A program made the translations under genes and the position numbers. From positions 1-64,000 of the forward strand of contig NZ_NCXM01000011.1 of NCBI RefSeq assembly GCF_002104765.1: a stretch of 64,000 nt of DNA, read 5' to 3'. Positions 20,399 through 28,901 of this stretch are shown piece after piece. Position 1 is the first letter of the stretch, and each line of letters opens with the position of its first letter. A model generated the notes under the pieces. That model was not told the DNA's origin, did no database searches, and saw nothing but the letters and a program-made list of their open reading frames with translations. Source of the stretch: Mycolicibacterium vulneris. Its GTDB lineage: Bacteria > Actinomycetota > Actinomycetes > Mycobacteriales > Mycobacteriaceae.

Positions 20399-21975
20399 GC
20401 ACGTCGCCGAACCGGGTTCCCGGCCTCTTCACCCTGGTTTTGCACACCCACCTGCCCTGGCTGGCCCACCACGGCCGCTGGCCGGTCGGCGAGGAATGGC
20501 TGTATCAATCCTGGGCGGCGGCGTACCTGCCGCTGATGCGCGTCCTGCACACGCTGGCCGGCGAGGACCGCCGCGGTGTGATCACGCTAGGCGTCACGCC
20601 GGTGGTCAACGCCCAACTCGACGACCCGTACTGCCTGGACGGCATGCATCACTGGCTGGCCAACTGGCGGCTGCGCGGCCTGGAGGCCACCAGCGTGCGG
20701 TCGGCGCCGCGGTCGAAGTCGGCCGGCTACCCGTCATGCACGCCGGAAGCGTTGCGCGCCTTGGGGATTCGTGAGTCCGCCGAGGCGCAGCGGGCGCTGG
20801 ACGACTTCGCCACCCTGTGGCGGCACGGCGGCAGTCCGCTGCTGCGCAGCCTGCTGGACGCCGGCACGGTGGAACTGCTCGGCGGCCCGCTGGCCCACCC
20901 GTTCCAACCGCTGCTGGCGCCGCGGCTGCGCGAGTTCGCGCTGCGCGAGGGCCTGGCCGACGCCGCGCACCGCCTAGCGCACCGCCCGGGTGGTATCTGG
21001 GCGCCCGAATGCGCCTACGCGCCCGGCATGGAACACGACTATTCGGCCGCCGGCGTCACCCATTTCATGGTCGACGGCCCGTCGCTGCACGGCGACACCG
21101 CGCTGGGCCGGCCGGTCGGTGACACCGATGTGGTGGCGTTCGGGCGCGATCTGCAGGTCAGCTACCGGGTGTGGTCGCCGAAATCCGGCTATCCCGGGCA
21201 CGCCGCGTATCGCGACTTCCACACTTATGACCACCTCACCGGGCTCAAGCCGGCCCGGGTGACGGGCCGCAACGTGTCCTCGGAGAAAAAGGCGCCCTAC
21301 GACCCCGAGCGCGCCGATCACGCGGTCGACATGCACGTCGCCGACTTCGTCGACGTGGTCCGTAACCGCCTGCTCGCGGAGTCGGAGCGCATCGGGCGAC
21401 CCGCCCACGTGGTCGCCGCCTTCGACACCGAGCTCTTCGGCCACTGGTGGTACGAGGGGCCGACGTGGCTGGAGCGGGTGCTGCGCGCCCTGCCCGAGGC
21501 CGGAGTGCGGGTGGGCACGCTGAACGACGCCCTCGCCGACGGCTTCGTCGGCAACCCGGTAGCCCTGCCGCCCAGCTCGTGGGGCTCGGGCAAGGACTGG
21601 CAGGTGTGGGCCGGCGACCAGGTCGCCGATCTGGTCGCGCTGAACAGCGAAGTCGTCGACATGGCGCTGAGCACCGTCGACAAGGCGCTGTCCCAGACCG
21701 CGTCGCTGGACGGGCCGATCCCCCGCGACCACGTCGCCGATCAGATCCTGCGCGAAACGCTGCTCACCGTGTCCAGCGACTGGCCGTTCATGGTGAGTAA
21801 GGATTCGGCCACCGACTACGCCCGCTACCGCGCCCACCTGCATGCGCACGCCACCCGCGAGATCGCCGACGCGCTGGCGTCTGGCCGGCGCGACACCGCG
21901 CAGCGGCTGGCGGACGGATGGAACCGCGCCGACGGACTGTTCGGCGCCCTCGATGCCCGCAGGTTGCCCCGATGA
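20395..21975 (+). CDS. GH57 1,4-alpha-glucan branching-enzyme-like protein (Rv3031 homologue)
   Basis: A 526-residue glycoside hydrolase family 57 protein. The family opening is LFTLVLHTHLPWLAHHGRWPVGEEWLYQSW. The nucleophile region is GGIWAPECAYAPGMEHD (Glu about 205) and the acid/base region is VAAFDTELFGHWWYEGP (Asp about 344). It ends in the DUF1957-like C-terminal helices. It should form alpha-1,6 branches in methylglucose lipopolysaccharide precursors or glycogen. GTG at 20395 overlaps the methyltransferase stop (GTGA), and the resulting length equals that remembered for Rv3031. Confidence 0.92.
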   Translation: MSTSPNRVPGLFTLVLHTHLPWLAHHGRWPVGEEWLYQSWAAAYLPLMRVLHTLAGEDRRGVITLGVTPVVNAQLDDPYCLDGMHHWLANWRLRGLEATSVRSAPRSKSAGYPSCTPEALRALGIRESAEAQRALDDFATLWRHGGSPLLRSLLDAGTVELLGGPLAHPFQPLLAPRLREFALREGLADAAHRLAHRPGGIWAPECAYAPGMEHDYSAAGVTHFMVDGPSLHGDTALGRPVGDTDVVAFGRDLQVSYRVWSPKSGYPGHAAYRDFHTYDHLTGLKPARVTGRNVSSEKKAPYDPERADHAVDMHVADFVDVVRNRLLAESERIGRPAHVVAAFDTELFGHWWYEGPTWLERVLRALPEAGVRVGTLNDALADGFVGNPVALPPSSWGSGKDWQVWAGDQVADLVALNSEVVDMALSTVDKALSQTASLDGPIPRDHVADQILRETLLTVSSDWPFMVSKDSATDYARYRAHLHAHATREIADALASGRRDTAQRLADGWNRADGLFGALDARRLPR

Positions 21976-21988
21976 GGCGGGCCGCGGC

Positions 21989-23233
21989 GTGAAAATCCTG
22001 ATGGTGTCGTGGGAATACCCGCCGGTGGTGATCGGCGGGCTCGGCCGGCACGTGCATCATCTGTCGACCGCGCTGGCCGCCGCCGGTCACGACGTCGTCG
22101 TGTTATCGCGCCGTCCCACCGGAACCGATCCCCGCAGCCACCCTTCGTCCGACCACATCAGCGAGGGCGTCCGGGTGATCGCGGCCGCCCAGGATCCGCA
22201 CGAATTCACCTTCGGCACAGACATGATGGCGTGGACGCTCGCGATGGGCCACTCCATGATTCGCGCCGGGCTGCCCCTGACCGAGCCGGGCACCAACCGC
22301 GCGTGGCGGCCCGACGTTGTGCACGCCCATGACTGGCTGGTGGCCCACCCGGCGATCGCCCTCGCCCAATTCTACGATGCGCCAATGGTTTCCACGATCC
22401 ACGCCACCGAAGCCGGCCGGCACTCCGGCTGGGTCAGCGGCGCGATCAGCCGCCAGGTACACGCGGTCGAATCCTGGCTGGTGCGCGAATCCGACTCGCT
22501 GATCACGTGTTCGGCGTCGATGGCCGACGAGATCACCGAACTGTTCGGTCCCGGCCTGGCCGAGATCACGGTGATCTGCAACGGCATCGAGACGGCGCGC
22601 TGGCCGTTCGCGGCGCGCCGGCCGCGCACCGGTCCGGCCGAACTGCTCTACCTGGGCCGGCTGGAATACGAGAAGGGTGTGCACGACATCATCGCCGCGC
22701 TGCCGCGGATCAGGCGCAGCCACCCCGGCACCACACTGACCATCGCCGGCGAGGGCACCCAGCAGAGCTGGCTCATCGAGCAGGCCCGTAAACACCGGGT
22801 GCTCAAGGCAATCCGGTTCGTCGGACACCTCGACCACGCCGAGCTGCTGGCCGTCCTGCATCGCGCCGACGCCGCGGTGCTGCCCAGCCACTACGAGCCG
22901 TTCGGGATCGTCGCGCTGGAGGCGGCCGCGGCCGGCACTCCCCTGGTGACGTCGGACATCGGCGGCCTGGGCGAGGCGGTGATCAACGGCCAGACCGGGG
23001 TGTCGTGCCCGCCGCGCGACGTGGTCCGGCTGGCCGCGGCGGTGCGCACCGTGCTCGACGACCCGCAGGCCGCGCAGCAGCGCGCCCACGCCGCCCGCGA
23101 GCGACTCACCTCCGATTTCGATTGGCACACTGTGGCGGACAAGACCGCGCAGGTGTACCTGTCGGCCAAGCGCGGCGTGCGGCAGCCGCAGGCCCGGCTG
23201 CCCATCGTCGAACACGCCTTGCCGGATCGGTAG
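21989..23233 (+). CDS. GT4 alpha-glucosyltransferase (Rv3032 homologue)
   Basis: A 414-residue GT-B fold transferase of family GT4. The N-terminal domain has the glycine loop WEYPPVVIGGLGRHVHHLSTAL. The C-terminal donor domain has YLGRLEYEKGVHDIIAAL and the E-x7-E motif in PSHYEPFGIVALEAAAAGTPLV. Rv3032 elongates the alpha-1,4-glucan of methylglucose lipopolysaccharides and contributes to glycogen. It completes the methyltransferase-GH57-GT4 unit. The GTG at 21989 gives the expected mycobacterial length; there is no strong ribosome site, which fits coupling to the gene 13 bp upstream. Confidence 0.93.
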   Translation: MKILMVSWEYPPVVIGGLGRHVHHLSTALAAAGHDVVVLSRRPTGTDPRSHPSSDHISEGVRVIAAAQDPHEFTFGTDMMAWTLAMGHSMIRAGLPLTEPGTNRAWRPDVVHAHDWLVAHPAIALAQFYDAPMVSTIHATEAGRHSGWVSGAISRQVHAVESWLVRESDSLITCSASMADEITELFGPGLAEITVICNGIETARWPFAARRPRTGPAELLYLGRLEYEKGVHDIIAALPRIRRSHPGTTLTIAGEGTQQSWLIEQARKHRVLKAIRFVGHLDHAELLAVLHRADAAVLPSHYEPFGIVALEAAAAGTPLVTSDIGGLGEAVINGQTGVSCPPRDVVRLAAAVRTVLDDPQAAQQRAHAARERLTSDFDWHTVADKTAQVYLSAKRGVRQPQARLPIVEHALPDR

Positions 23234-23254
23234 CACCCTCCCTAACGTCGAGGG

Positions 23255-24610
23255 ATGGGGCTGGACTATTCGAGCGTCGTGGACGCTCCCATCACCGACG
23301 TTTTCGATTGGCATGCCCGGCCGGGCGCGTTCGCCCGGCTCTCGCCGCCGTGGCAGCCGATGCGGCTGGTCACGGAGGCCGCCTCGCTGAAGGACGGGCG
23401 GGCCACGCTGGCGCTGCCCGGGGGCCTGCGCTGGGTCGCTGTCCATCAGCCCGACGGCTACGACCCGCCGCGGCGTTTCGTCGACGCCATCGGCGGCGAC
23501 GGCCTGGCCACGCTGCCGACCCGAATTGCCGTGCGGTGGAAGCACACCCACGAATTCGAGGACCTCGGCGGCAACCGCACCAGGGTGCTCGACCGAGTCG
23601 ACACCCCGGTGCCCGGGGCGCTGTTGCGGCCGATGTTCGACTACCGGCACCGGCAGCTGGCCGACGATCTGGCCGCACACCGGCTGGCCGCCGAGAACGG
23701 GCTGCGGCCCTTGACGATCGCGATCACCGGATCCTCGGGTCTGGTCGGTTCGGCCTTGACCGCCTTCCTGCGCGCCGGTGGCCATCGGGTGATCCAGCTG
23801 GTCCGGCACGCACCACGCGGTGACGACGAGCGAAGGTGGAACACAGCCGATCCCGACCCGCGGCTGTTCGACGGGGTCGACGCGGTGATCCATCTGGCGG
23901 GAGCATCGATCGCCGGCCGGTTCACCGATGAACACAGGCAGGCCATCCGGGACAGCAGAATCGGGCCCACTGCCCGGCTGGCCGAACTGCTGGGCCGCGG
24001 CGACCCCCGGCCGGCGGTGCTGATCTCGGCGTCGGCGATCGGCTACTACGGATACAACCGCGGCGACGACACCCTGACGGAGGACAGCGATCGCGGCGAC
24101 GGATTCCTGGCCGACGTGGTGACCGACTGGGAGCAGTCGACCACGCCCGCCCAGCAGGCCGGGGTGCGCGTGGTGCAGGTGCGCACCGGCATCGTGCAAT
24201 CGCCGGCCGGCGGCACGCTGAAGCTGATGCGCCCGCTGTTCAGCGCCGGCCTCGGCGGTCGGCTCGGCGACGGGCGACAATGGCTGTCCTGGATCGGGAT
24301 CGACGATCTGGTGGACATCTATCACCGCGCACTGTGGGACGCCACACTCTCCGGACCGGTGAATGCCGTTGCACCGCAACCGGTTCGCAACAGCGAGTAC
24401 ACCGCCGCCCTGGCGCGGGTGTTGCACCGGCCGGCCGTGCTGCCGGTGCCGGCGCTGGGCCCGCGGCTACTGCTGGGCGACCAGGGCGCCCGCGAACTGG
24501 CGTGCGCGAGCCAGCGCGTGGCCCCCGCCGCGCTCGCCGCCGCCGGACACCGGTTCCGTCAGCCGGACCTCGACGCGGCGCTGCGCCACCTGTTGGGGCG
24601 CACCGGCTGA
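23255..24610 (+). CDS. SRPBCC-domain / TIGR01777 NAD(P)-dependent epimerase fusion
   Basis: A 451-residue two-domain protein. Residues 1-150 form an SRPBCC (polyketide-cyclase-like) ligand pocket: YSSVVDAPITDVFDWHARPGAFARLSPPW. Residues 155-451 form an extended short-chain dehydrogenase of the TIGR01777/DUF1731 group: NAD loop ITGSSGLVGSAL, IHLAGASIAGRF, the catalytic-type SASAIGYYG, SWIGIDDLVDIYHRAL, and the C-terminal DUF1731 helices. Its substrate is unknown. It marks the first gene after the MGLP unit that does not follow H37Rv order. Stand-alone epimerases of this family (about 300 residues) are common; the fused form is less so. Confidence 0.85.
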   Translation: MGLDYSSVVDAPITDVFDWHARPGAFARLSPPWQPMRLVTEAASLKDGRATLALPGGLRWVAVHQPDGYDPPRRFVDAIGGDGLATLPTRIAVRWKHTHEFEDLGGNRTRVLDRVDTPVPGALLRPMFDYRHRQLADDLAAHRLAAENGLRPLTIAITGSSGLVGSALTAFLRAGGHRVIQLVRHAPRGDDERRWNTADPDPRLFDGVDAVIHLAGASIAGRFTDEHRQAIRDSRIGPTARLAELLGRGDPRPAVLISASAIGYYGYNRGDDTLTEDSDRGDGFLADVVTDWEQSTTPAQQAGVRVVQVRTGIVQSPAGGTLKLMRPLFSAGLGGRLGDGRQWLSWIGIDDLVDIYHRALWDATLSGPVNAVAPQPVRNSEYTAALARVLHRPAVLPVPALGPRLLLGDQGARELACASQRVAPAALAAAGHRFRQPDLDAALRHLLGRTG

Positions 24611-24732
24611 CGGATGTCAGGGCACCCGCCGAACGGTGAGCGGCCCGACGGTGACATCCCGGGTGACCGCCTCGACGAACGACCGGTGATGACGATCCGT
24701 TTGGGCACCGGCTACCTCCTTAGAACGAGCGG

Positions 24733-25416
24733 CTACTCTTCGGCATCTCGGCCGTCGCGGCTGTGCTGATAGGCCCGGGCGCGCAGATCGGCCAGCCACC
24801 GTGGATGCAAGCTCAGACCGGGCGCCGTGTTGAGCACCGGGTCGAACGACACGTCGTGGTCGCGTCCGGGATCCAGGGCGGTGGTCAGCGTGATGCGGGC
24901 CAGGGGCATGAAATCGCCGCTGCCGCAGGCTTGGTCGAGTGTCACCTCGATGTTGCTGCCCTCGAGCTTTGACCGGACAGTGTCCAGGGACAACCCCGGG
25001 CCGCCGGTCTCGCTCGAGGTCCGGGCCCGCAGCCACCAATTGTTTCCCTGATAGTGCAACGGCATCAGCGTGGTCAGGGTCTGGCCGTTCCACGATGTGG
25101 CCGGCCGTAGCGCCAGCGCACGGGACAGCACCCCCGACCCGGACGAGACAAGCAGGATGTCCCACGGCTTGTCCGCGGACTGGGGTGTGGGCAGCCGGAA
25201 GGCCAACCCGATGAAGTCGGGCAGCGCCCCTGGCGTACCGGTGGCCTTCGACACGCGCGCAAGAATTTCCGAGGATGCGATCGGCAAGCCCTGCCCGGCG
25301 GGGGCAACGCGTTCGATGTGGCCCTCCGCCAGCACCCCGGTCGGATGGAAGAACCGTTTGCCCCGGATCGCGGAGCCCCACCGAAAGGGCAATGCCACAA
25401 GTTCGAAAACGTTCAC
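24733..25416 (-). CDS. Unknown protein with catalase-fold-like signatures
   Basis: A 227-residue protein starting at GTG 25416 (VNVFELVALPFRWGSAIRG). RFFHPTGVLAEGHIERV followed by ILARVSKATGTPGALPDFIGLAFRL resembles the heme-catalase superfamily core (G-x-G ... RfSk..GtPg..pD..GfAv). The protein is half the length of a catalase, and the catalytic His and heme-ligand Tyr are not evident. I would call it a distant member or structural relative rather than an active catalase. It is convergent with the epimerase gene across about 120 bp in which I see no gene. Confidence 0.6.
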   Translation of the reverse strand: MNVFELVALPFRWGSAIRGKRFFHPTGVLAEGHIERVAPAGQGLPIASSEILARVSKATGTPGALPDFIGLAFRLPTPQSADKPWDILLVSSGSGVLSRALALRPATSWNGQTLTTLMPLHYQGNNWWLRARTSSETGGPGLSLDTVRSKLEGSNIEVTLDQACGSGDFMPLARITLTTALDPGRDHDVSFDPVLNTAPGLSLHPRWLADLRARAYQHSRDGRDAEE

Positions 25417-25490
25417 CGGCGGCGGATTCCCATTCTGGGCCGGGCAAAACCAGGGCGCGCGACATCGTCGCGGTGCCGCGCTGCGTGAAA

Positions 25491-26225
25491 TTACCGCGAC
25501 GCAGAACCGCTTGTGCGCCAGCCGATCACTCGCAGAGCGGGCGGAGGTTGCTGCGGGCTGTAGGTGTGGCTGTCGATGTAGACCTGTGCCATGACGGCCT
25601 GCCACGACTCGATCTGGGGTGCGGATCGCCACGTGCCCTCGACCAGTCCGACGATCACGGCATTGTTGTCGTCGGCCAGCGCGTACACCGGACCGCCGAA
25701 GTCCCGGCTGTCGGGGGCCATGTCGGTGATGGCGAAGCGGCCGTTGCCTACCGAGCTGACCGTGCCGCATCGTTGGCCGGTTGCGCTGCGCAGCTGGCAC
25801 ACGGGCATCCCGGTCTGGGCGCGCGTTGCGGGCGCGGAGCTCAGATGGCGCCCCGTCGGCAGCACATCGGTGGGCGCCACCTCTGGCGCGATCGCAATGA
25901 CCTCGTATTCCACCGGCAGCATCGAGGTGTCCGCGGTGGAGTCCGCGTCGACCTGGCGGCGGCCCAGGACCACGTTGCCGATCGGTTTGCGGTCACGGTC
26001 GGTCACCACCGACTGGCCGCCATCGCATTGGCCGCTGGTCAGCGCGACGCGCAGCCGCGGCTCGACCAGGCCCACCATGCAGACGGTATTGCCTTGGCGG
26101 ATTTCCATTCCGGGAAACACCGTGGCGCCCGGGTCGGCGACGGCCTGGCCCGGTGCGGTAAAGAGCATCGTCGTGACTGCGCATGCGATCGCCAGCCGGC
26201 ACCACCGGCGTCCGAGCTCTTCCAT
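25491..26225 (-). CDS. Secreted trypsin-like protein with lost catalytic residues (Rv1815-like)
   Basis: A 244-residue exported protein: basic start, hydrophobic signal peptide (about 10-28) and an AxA-type cleavage site near AVADPG. The body resembles the mycobacterial secreted S1 family of Rv1815 (VFPGMEIRQGNTVCMVG...). Where the family has TAGHC it reads TSGQC, so the catalytic His is Gln. Where the family has GDSGGP it reads RDFGGP, so the nucleophile Ser is Phe. Cys pairs expected for disulfides remain. The protein is probably a non-enzymatic binder or decoy, or an early decay product with an intact frame. Confidence 0.8.
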   Translation of the reverse strand: MEELGRRWCRLAIACAVTTMLFTAPGQAVADPGATVFPGMEIRQGNTVCMVGLVEPRLRVALTSGQCDGGQSVVTDRDRKPIGNVVLGRRQVDADSTADTSMLPVEYEVIAIAPEVAPTDVLPTGRHLSSAPATRAQTGMPVCQLRSATGQRCGTVSSVGNGRFAITDMAPDSRDFGGPVYALADDNNAVIVGLVEGTWRSAPQIESWQAVMAQVYIDSHTYSPQQPPPALRVIGWRTSGSASR

Positions 26226-26635
26226 TGGGACGCATCACCCCTCACGTCCATCAGGGGTTCACCGCGTTGTGTTGTTGAACACGCTATACCCGTGTCCGAT
26301 GGGGCGAAACAACCCTCGGACCGGCCGGCGAGCGAACAGGCGTTGCTTGCTAAAAGGCCGGGAAACGAAGACCTCGCGGGTCTACACACGTCGAACTGCG
26401 CCGGAAGTCGCTGGTCGCGCTCGCGCCGCGTTCTCGGCGACCTGGGGCGTTTCGGCATTTCTGTATCTGGACCCCACCTCGGCGGTAGGCTGCCGACAGG
26501 TTGAGTTCACAGCTGCGTCTTTGACGGGAGCGGGTGTGCAGAACACCGTTCACTCCCTTCTCACCACCATCCGATAGGCGCTCTCATGGCCGCTATTCGC
26601 TCCGCAAATTCCGCGGACCCACATGGCCCCACCCG
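26226..26635. other. Stretch without a supportable gene
   Basis: Between the start of the secreted pseudo-protease gene and the STAS relic I find only short, composition-driven frames. The segment holds the pseudo-protease promoter and possibly the lost 5' end of the STAS gene. Confidence 0.5.
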
Positions 26636-26911
26636 ATGCCGCTACATGGGCTCAGCGTGGAGGGATTCCGCGCGCTGCTGTCCCTCAACGACGATCTCCG
26701 CACGGCGCGCGTGTGCTGCAGCGTAGTCGGCGGCGCTGCGGTTCGCCCCCTGTTGCGGATCGTGAATCACAACGGCCTGTCGATTGCCGGTTCGGTGCCC
26801 GAGGCGTTCCAGAACCTGGAGGACATTCTGCGAGCGCGACGACAGTTCCTCTCCAATTTGGCCCGGCCACGACCGGCTCAGGCCCGAACCACGCACAGCG
26901 CTGCGTCGTGA
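26636..26911 (+). pseudogene. 3' remnant of a STAS-domain (anti-sigma antagonist-like) gene
   Basis: The plus-strand frame reads LHGLSVEGFRALLSLNDDLRTARVCCSVVGGAAVRPLLRIV and continues SIAGSVPEAFQNLEDILRARRQFL. This matches the second half of a STAS domain: the helix after the conserved phospho-Ser loop, the next strand and the final helix. The first half of the domain (about 40 residues, including the usual D-S/T-S/T-G loop) is missing, and no good start or ribosome site is seen. Either it is a 5'-truncated relic or a divergent short protein starting at ATG 26636. Confidence 0.45.
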
Positions 26912-26935
26912 CATTCGGCTAACCCTGTGCGGTGG

Positions 26936-27433
26936 TCAGGATTTCGGCACTTCGCCCAATTCGTCCTGAAAGCACCGCAGCGCGTCGATCAGCGCGGCGA
27001 AGACCCGGTGCGCGGCTGTCAGGTCCGCATCGGGTAGGTCGGCGAGTGCGACGCGGGTATGCGCATTCAGGGGACTGAAGAACGACCGTGCGGTGGCCAG
27101 ACCGAATTCATCGTTGCGCAACACGACTTTTCGGCGGTCGGCCGGGTGGCTGTCGCGGCGGATTTGGCCGGCGTCGATCAACCGGTCCACCAGGTAGGTG
27201 ATCGCCGAACCCGACAGCCCCATCCGCTGGCTGAGGTCGCTCGACGTCATGGGGCGGCCGCCGATTTCAGCCACCATGATGTAGAGGAGAGCACGAAAAT
27301 CGTTGGGCCGCAAGCTATGTATCAGCGCGAACAATCGGCCGATCTGATCGGACTCGGTTGACAGCTCCCGCAGATCGGCCGAGATCAGCGACTCCAGCTC
27401 ATCGCGGCCGCAGCGCTGCGCATCGGCGTCCAT
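26936..27433 (-). CDS. MarR-family regulator, divergent to the carotenoid operon
   Basis: A 165-residue winged-helix regulator. The DNA-binding region is MTSSDLSQRMGLSGSAITYLVDRLIDAGQIRRDSHPADRRKVVLR, with the wing Asp-Arg-Arg typical of MarR. It is close in sequence to the second MarR at 36058 (shared S/AAITYLVDRxIDAGxxRRxxxPxDRRKxxLR). It is divergent from crtE across about 315 bp containing two AT-rich sites with the common core TTAATGTTT. The likely role is ligand- or light-stress-responsive control of the carotenoid genes and itself; that is inference from position. Confidence 0.9.
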   Translation of the reverse strand: MDADAQRCGRDELESLISADLRELSTESDQIGRLFALIHSLRPNDFRALLYIMVAEIGGRPMTSSDLSQRMGLSGSAITYLVDRLIDAGQIRRDSHPADRRKVVLRNDEFGLATARSFFSPLNAHTRVALADLPDADLTAAHRVFAALIDALRCFQDELGEVPKS

Positions 27434-27466
27434 AACGCTGCGAGCATATCGCCGATCGGGGTGACA

Positions 27467-27488
27467 TTTCAGTTTCTTAATGTTTCAG
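27467..27488. promoter_or_regulatory. AT-rich operator candidate A (MarR upstream)
   Basis: TTTCAGTTTCTTAATGTTT followed by CAG, about 35 bp before the MarR start. It shares TTTCAGTTnnTTAATGTTT with the site at 39040 and TTAATGTTT with the site at 27570. Such AT-rich matches are unexpected in this G+C-rich genome. Confidence 0.6.
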
Positions 27489-27569
27489 GACGGTGGCGGC
27501 AGGCGCCGCGCCGGCACCGGAGAGCTACCACGAACGTAGGGCCCGCCTCAGCTGGCGCCCACCGGTGAA

Positions 27570-27600
27570 GTTCATTAAGTTAATGTTTAAGTTATTGAAC
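27570..27600. promoter_or_regulatory. AT-rich dyad operator candidate B (crtE upstream)
   Basis: A 31-bp imperfect dyad with outer arms GTTCA/TGAAC and inner TTAA and TAA pairs; 24 of 31 positions match the reverse complement. It contains TTAATGTTT and ends about 148 bp before the preferred crtE start, so it probably overlaps the crt promoter. Confidence 0.65.
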
Positions 27601-27748
27601 AAGGTGGTATGTCGTAGCGGTCAACGCAAGGGTGCGTCTGACGGTCAGCGCTGTGGTTTTGCCCGCCTCATCAGCGGGTATGACGCGGGTGTTTGGGCCG
27701 GAAGGGGCTGGGCATGCCAAGCCGTCCGGGAGGGAGCGGTTGGGCACT

Positions 27749-28873
27749 ATGGGAGCTTTGTCGTTTTCACCGGCCACGGCGTCGCCGCCGCTGGGGATCG
27801 GTTGGCTAAGCGCTGACGATTTCGAAGCATGGCGATCGAACGTACGGCGCATGGTGCTGGGGGATGTCGCCGATTTCATCGTCGCGCGACGTGTCGGCGA
27901 ACTGGACGACGCGCACATCGATGCCGCCGGCGACATCCTGGTGCAGTTCGTCTCCGGCGGCAAATGCCTGCGGTCGACGTTCGTGTACCTGGGCTGGCTG
28001 TGCGGCGCGCCGCCCGACGACGCGGCCCTGCGGGCCGCGGCGAGTTTCGAGTTGGTGCACGCCTTCGCATTGCTGCAGGACGACGTCATGGACGGTTCCG
28101 ACCAGCGGCGCGGCCGCCCGTCGGCGCATCGGCAATTCGGCCAATGGCATCGCGAGCGCGGATTGTGTGGCTCGTCGCGGCGATTCGGTGAATCCGCCGC
28201 CATTCTGCTGGGCGACCTCTGCCTCATCTGGGCCGAACAGATGCTGCGCGACAGCGGCGTCGAACCCCGGCGTCTGCAACGCGCCTGGCCACGCTATGAC
28301 GCCATGCGCACCGAGCTTGCCGTCGGGCAATTCGCCGACCTGACCAACGATGCGCGCCAGATGCCCGGGCTGGAAGCCGTGCTCGACGTGGCGCGGCGCA
28401 AATCGGGGAACTACACGGTGCGCCGACCGCTGGAAATCGGCGCGGTCATGGGCGAGTGCGACGATCGGACGCTGTCCCAACTAGGCCGCTATGGCGCCGC
28501 CGTCGGTGAGGCATTCCAGCTTCGCGACGACGTACTCGGCGTTTTCGGCTCGCCGGCGGTGACGGGCAAGCCCAGCGCCGGCGATCTGCTGGAGCGCAAG
28601 GCGACCAGCGTCGTGGTGGCCGCCCACCAGCTGGCCGATGCGCCGACCCGGCGTGAACTCATCGAGCTCGCGGATCGTGAAACCCTCGACGACAACGCGA
28701 TCGACCGGTGGAAAGTGCTGATCGTCGAGACGGGAGCGGTGCAGCTGATCGAGGAGATGATCGGCGACCGCGTCGCTTCCGCGCGCGACCACCTCAGCGA
28801 CCTGCCGATCGACGAGCCCGTTCGCACCGCGCTGACCGAAATGGCGGCCGTTTGCACGGATCGCGCCGAATGA
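27749..28873 (+). CDS. crtE: Geranylgeranyl diphosphate synthase
   Basis: A trans-prenyltransferase joining IPP units to make GGPP, the carotenoid precursor. The 374-residue product has the GGKCLRSTFVYLGW region, the first Asp-rich motif DDVMDGSDQRRGRP, and the second motif QLRDDVLGVFG with the nearby KPSAGDLLERKATSVV. The ATG at 27749 is my choice; ATG 27680 is also open. It heads the cluster, with crtI 28 bp further on, and the AT-rich dyad B lies upstream. Type 2 IPP isomerase at 37889 can supply its DMAPP. Confidence 0.92.
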   Translation: MGALSFSPATASPPLGIGWLSADDFEAWRSNVRRMVLGDVADFIVARRVGELDDAHIDAAGDILVQFVSGGKCLRSTFVYLGWLCGAPPDDAALRAAASFELVHAFALLQDDVMDGSDQRRGRPSAHRQFGQWHRERGLCGSSRRFGESAAILLGDLCLIWAEQMLRDSGVEPRRLQRAWPRYDAMRTELAVGQFADLTNDARQMPGLEAVLDVARRKSGNYTVRRPLEIGAVMGECDDRTLSQLGRYGAAVGEAFQLRDDVLGVFGSPAVTGKPSAGDLLERKATSVVVAAHQLADAPTRRELIELADRETLDDNAIDRWKVLIVETGAVQLIEEMIGDRVASARDHLSDLPIDEPVRTALTEMAAVCTDRAE

Positions 28874-28901
28874 GTAGCACCGACCGGGGAGCCTGGTGAT
28901 C

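Noticed and set aside
22103..24427. 774-codon minus-strand frame opposite the glycosyltransferase and the epimerase fusion
   Set aside because: His/Arg/Gly-rich shadow frame; both genes on the plus strand have full conserved domains.
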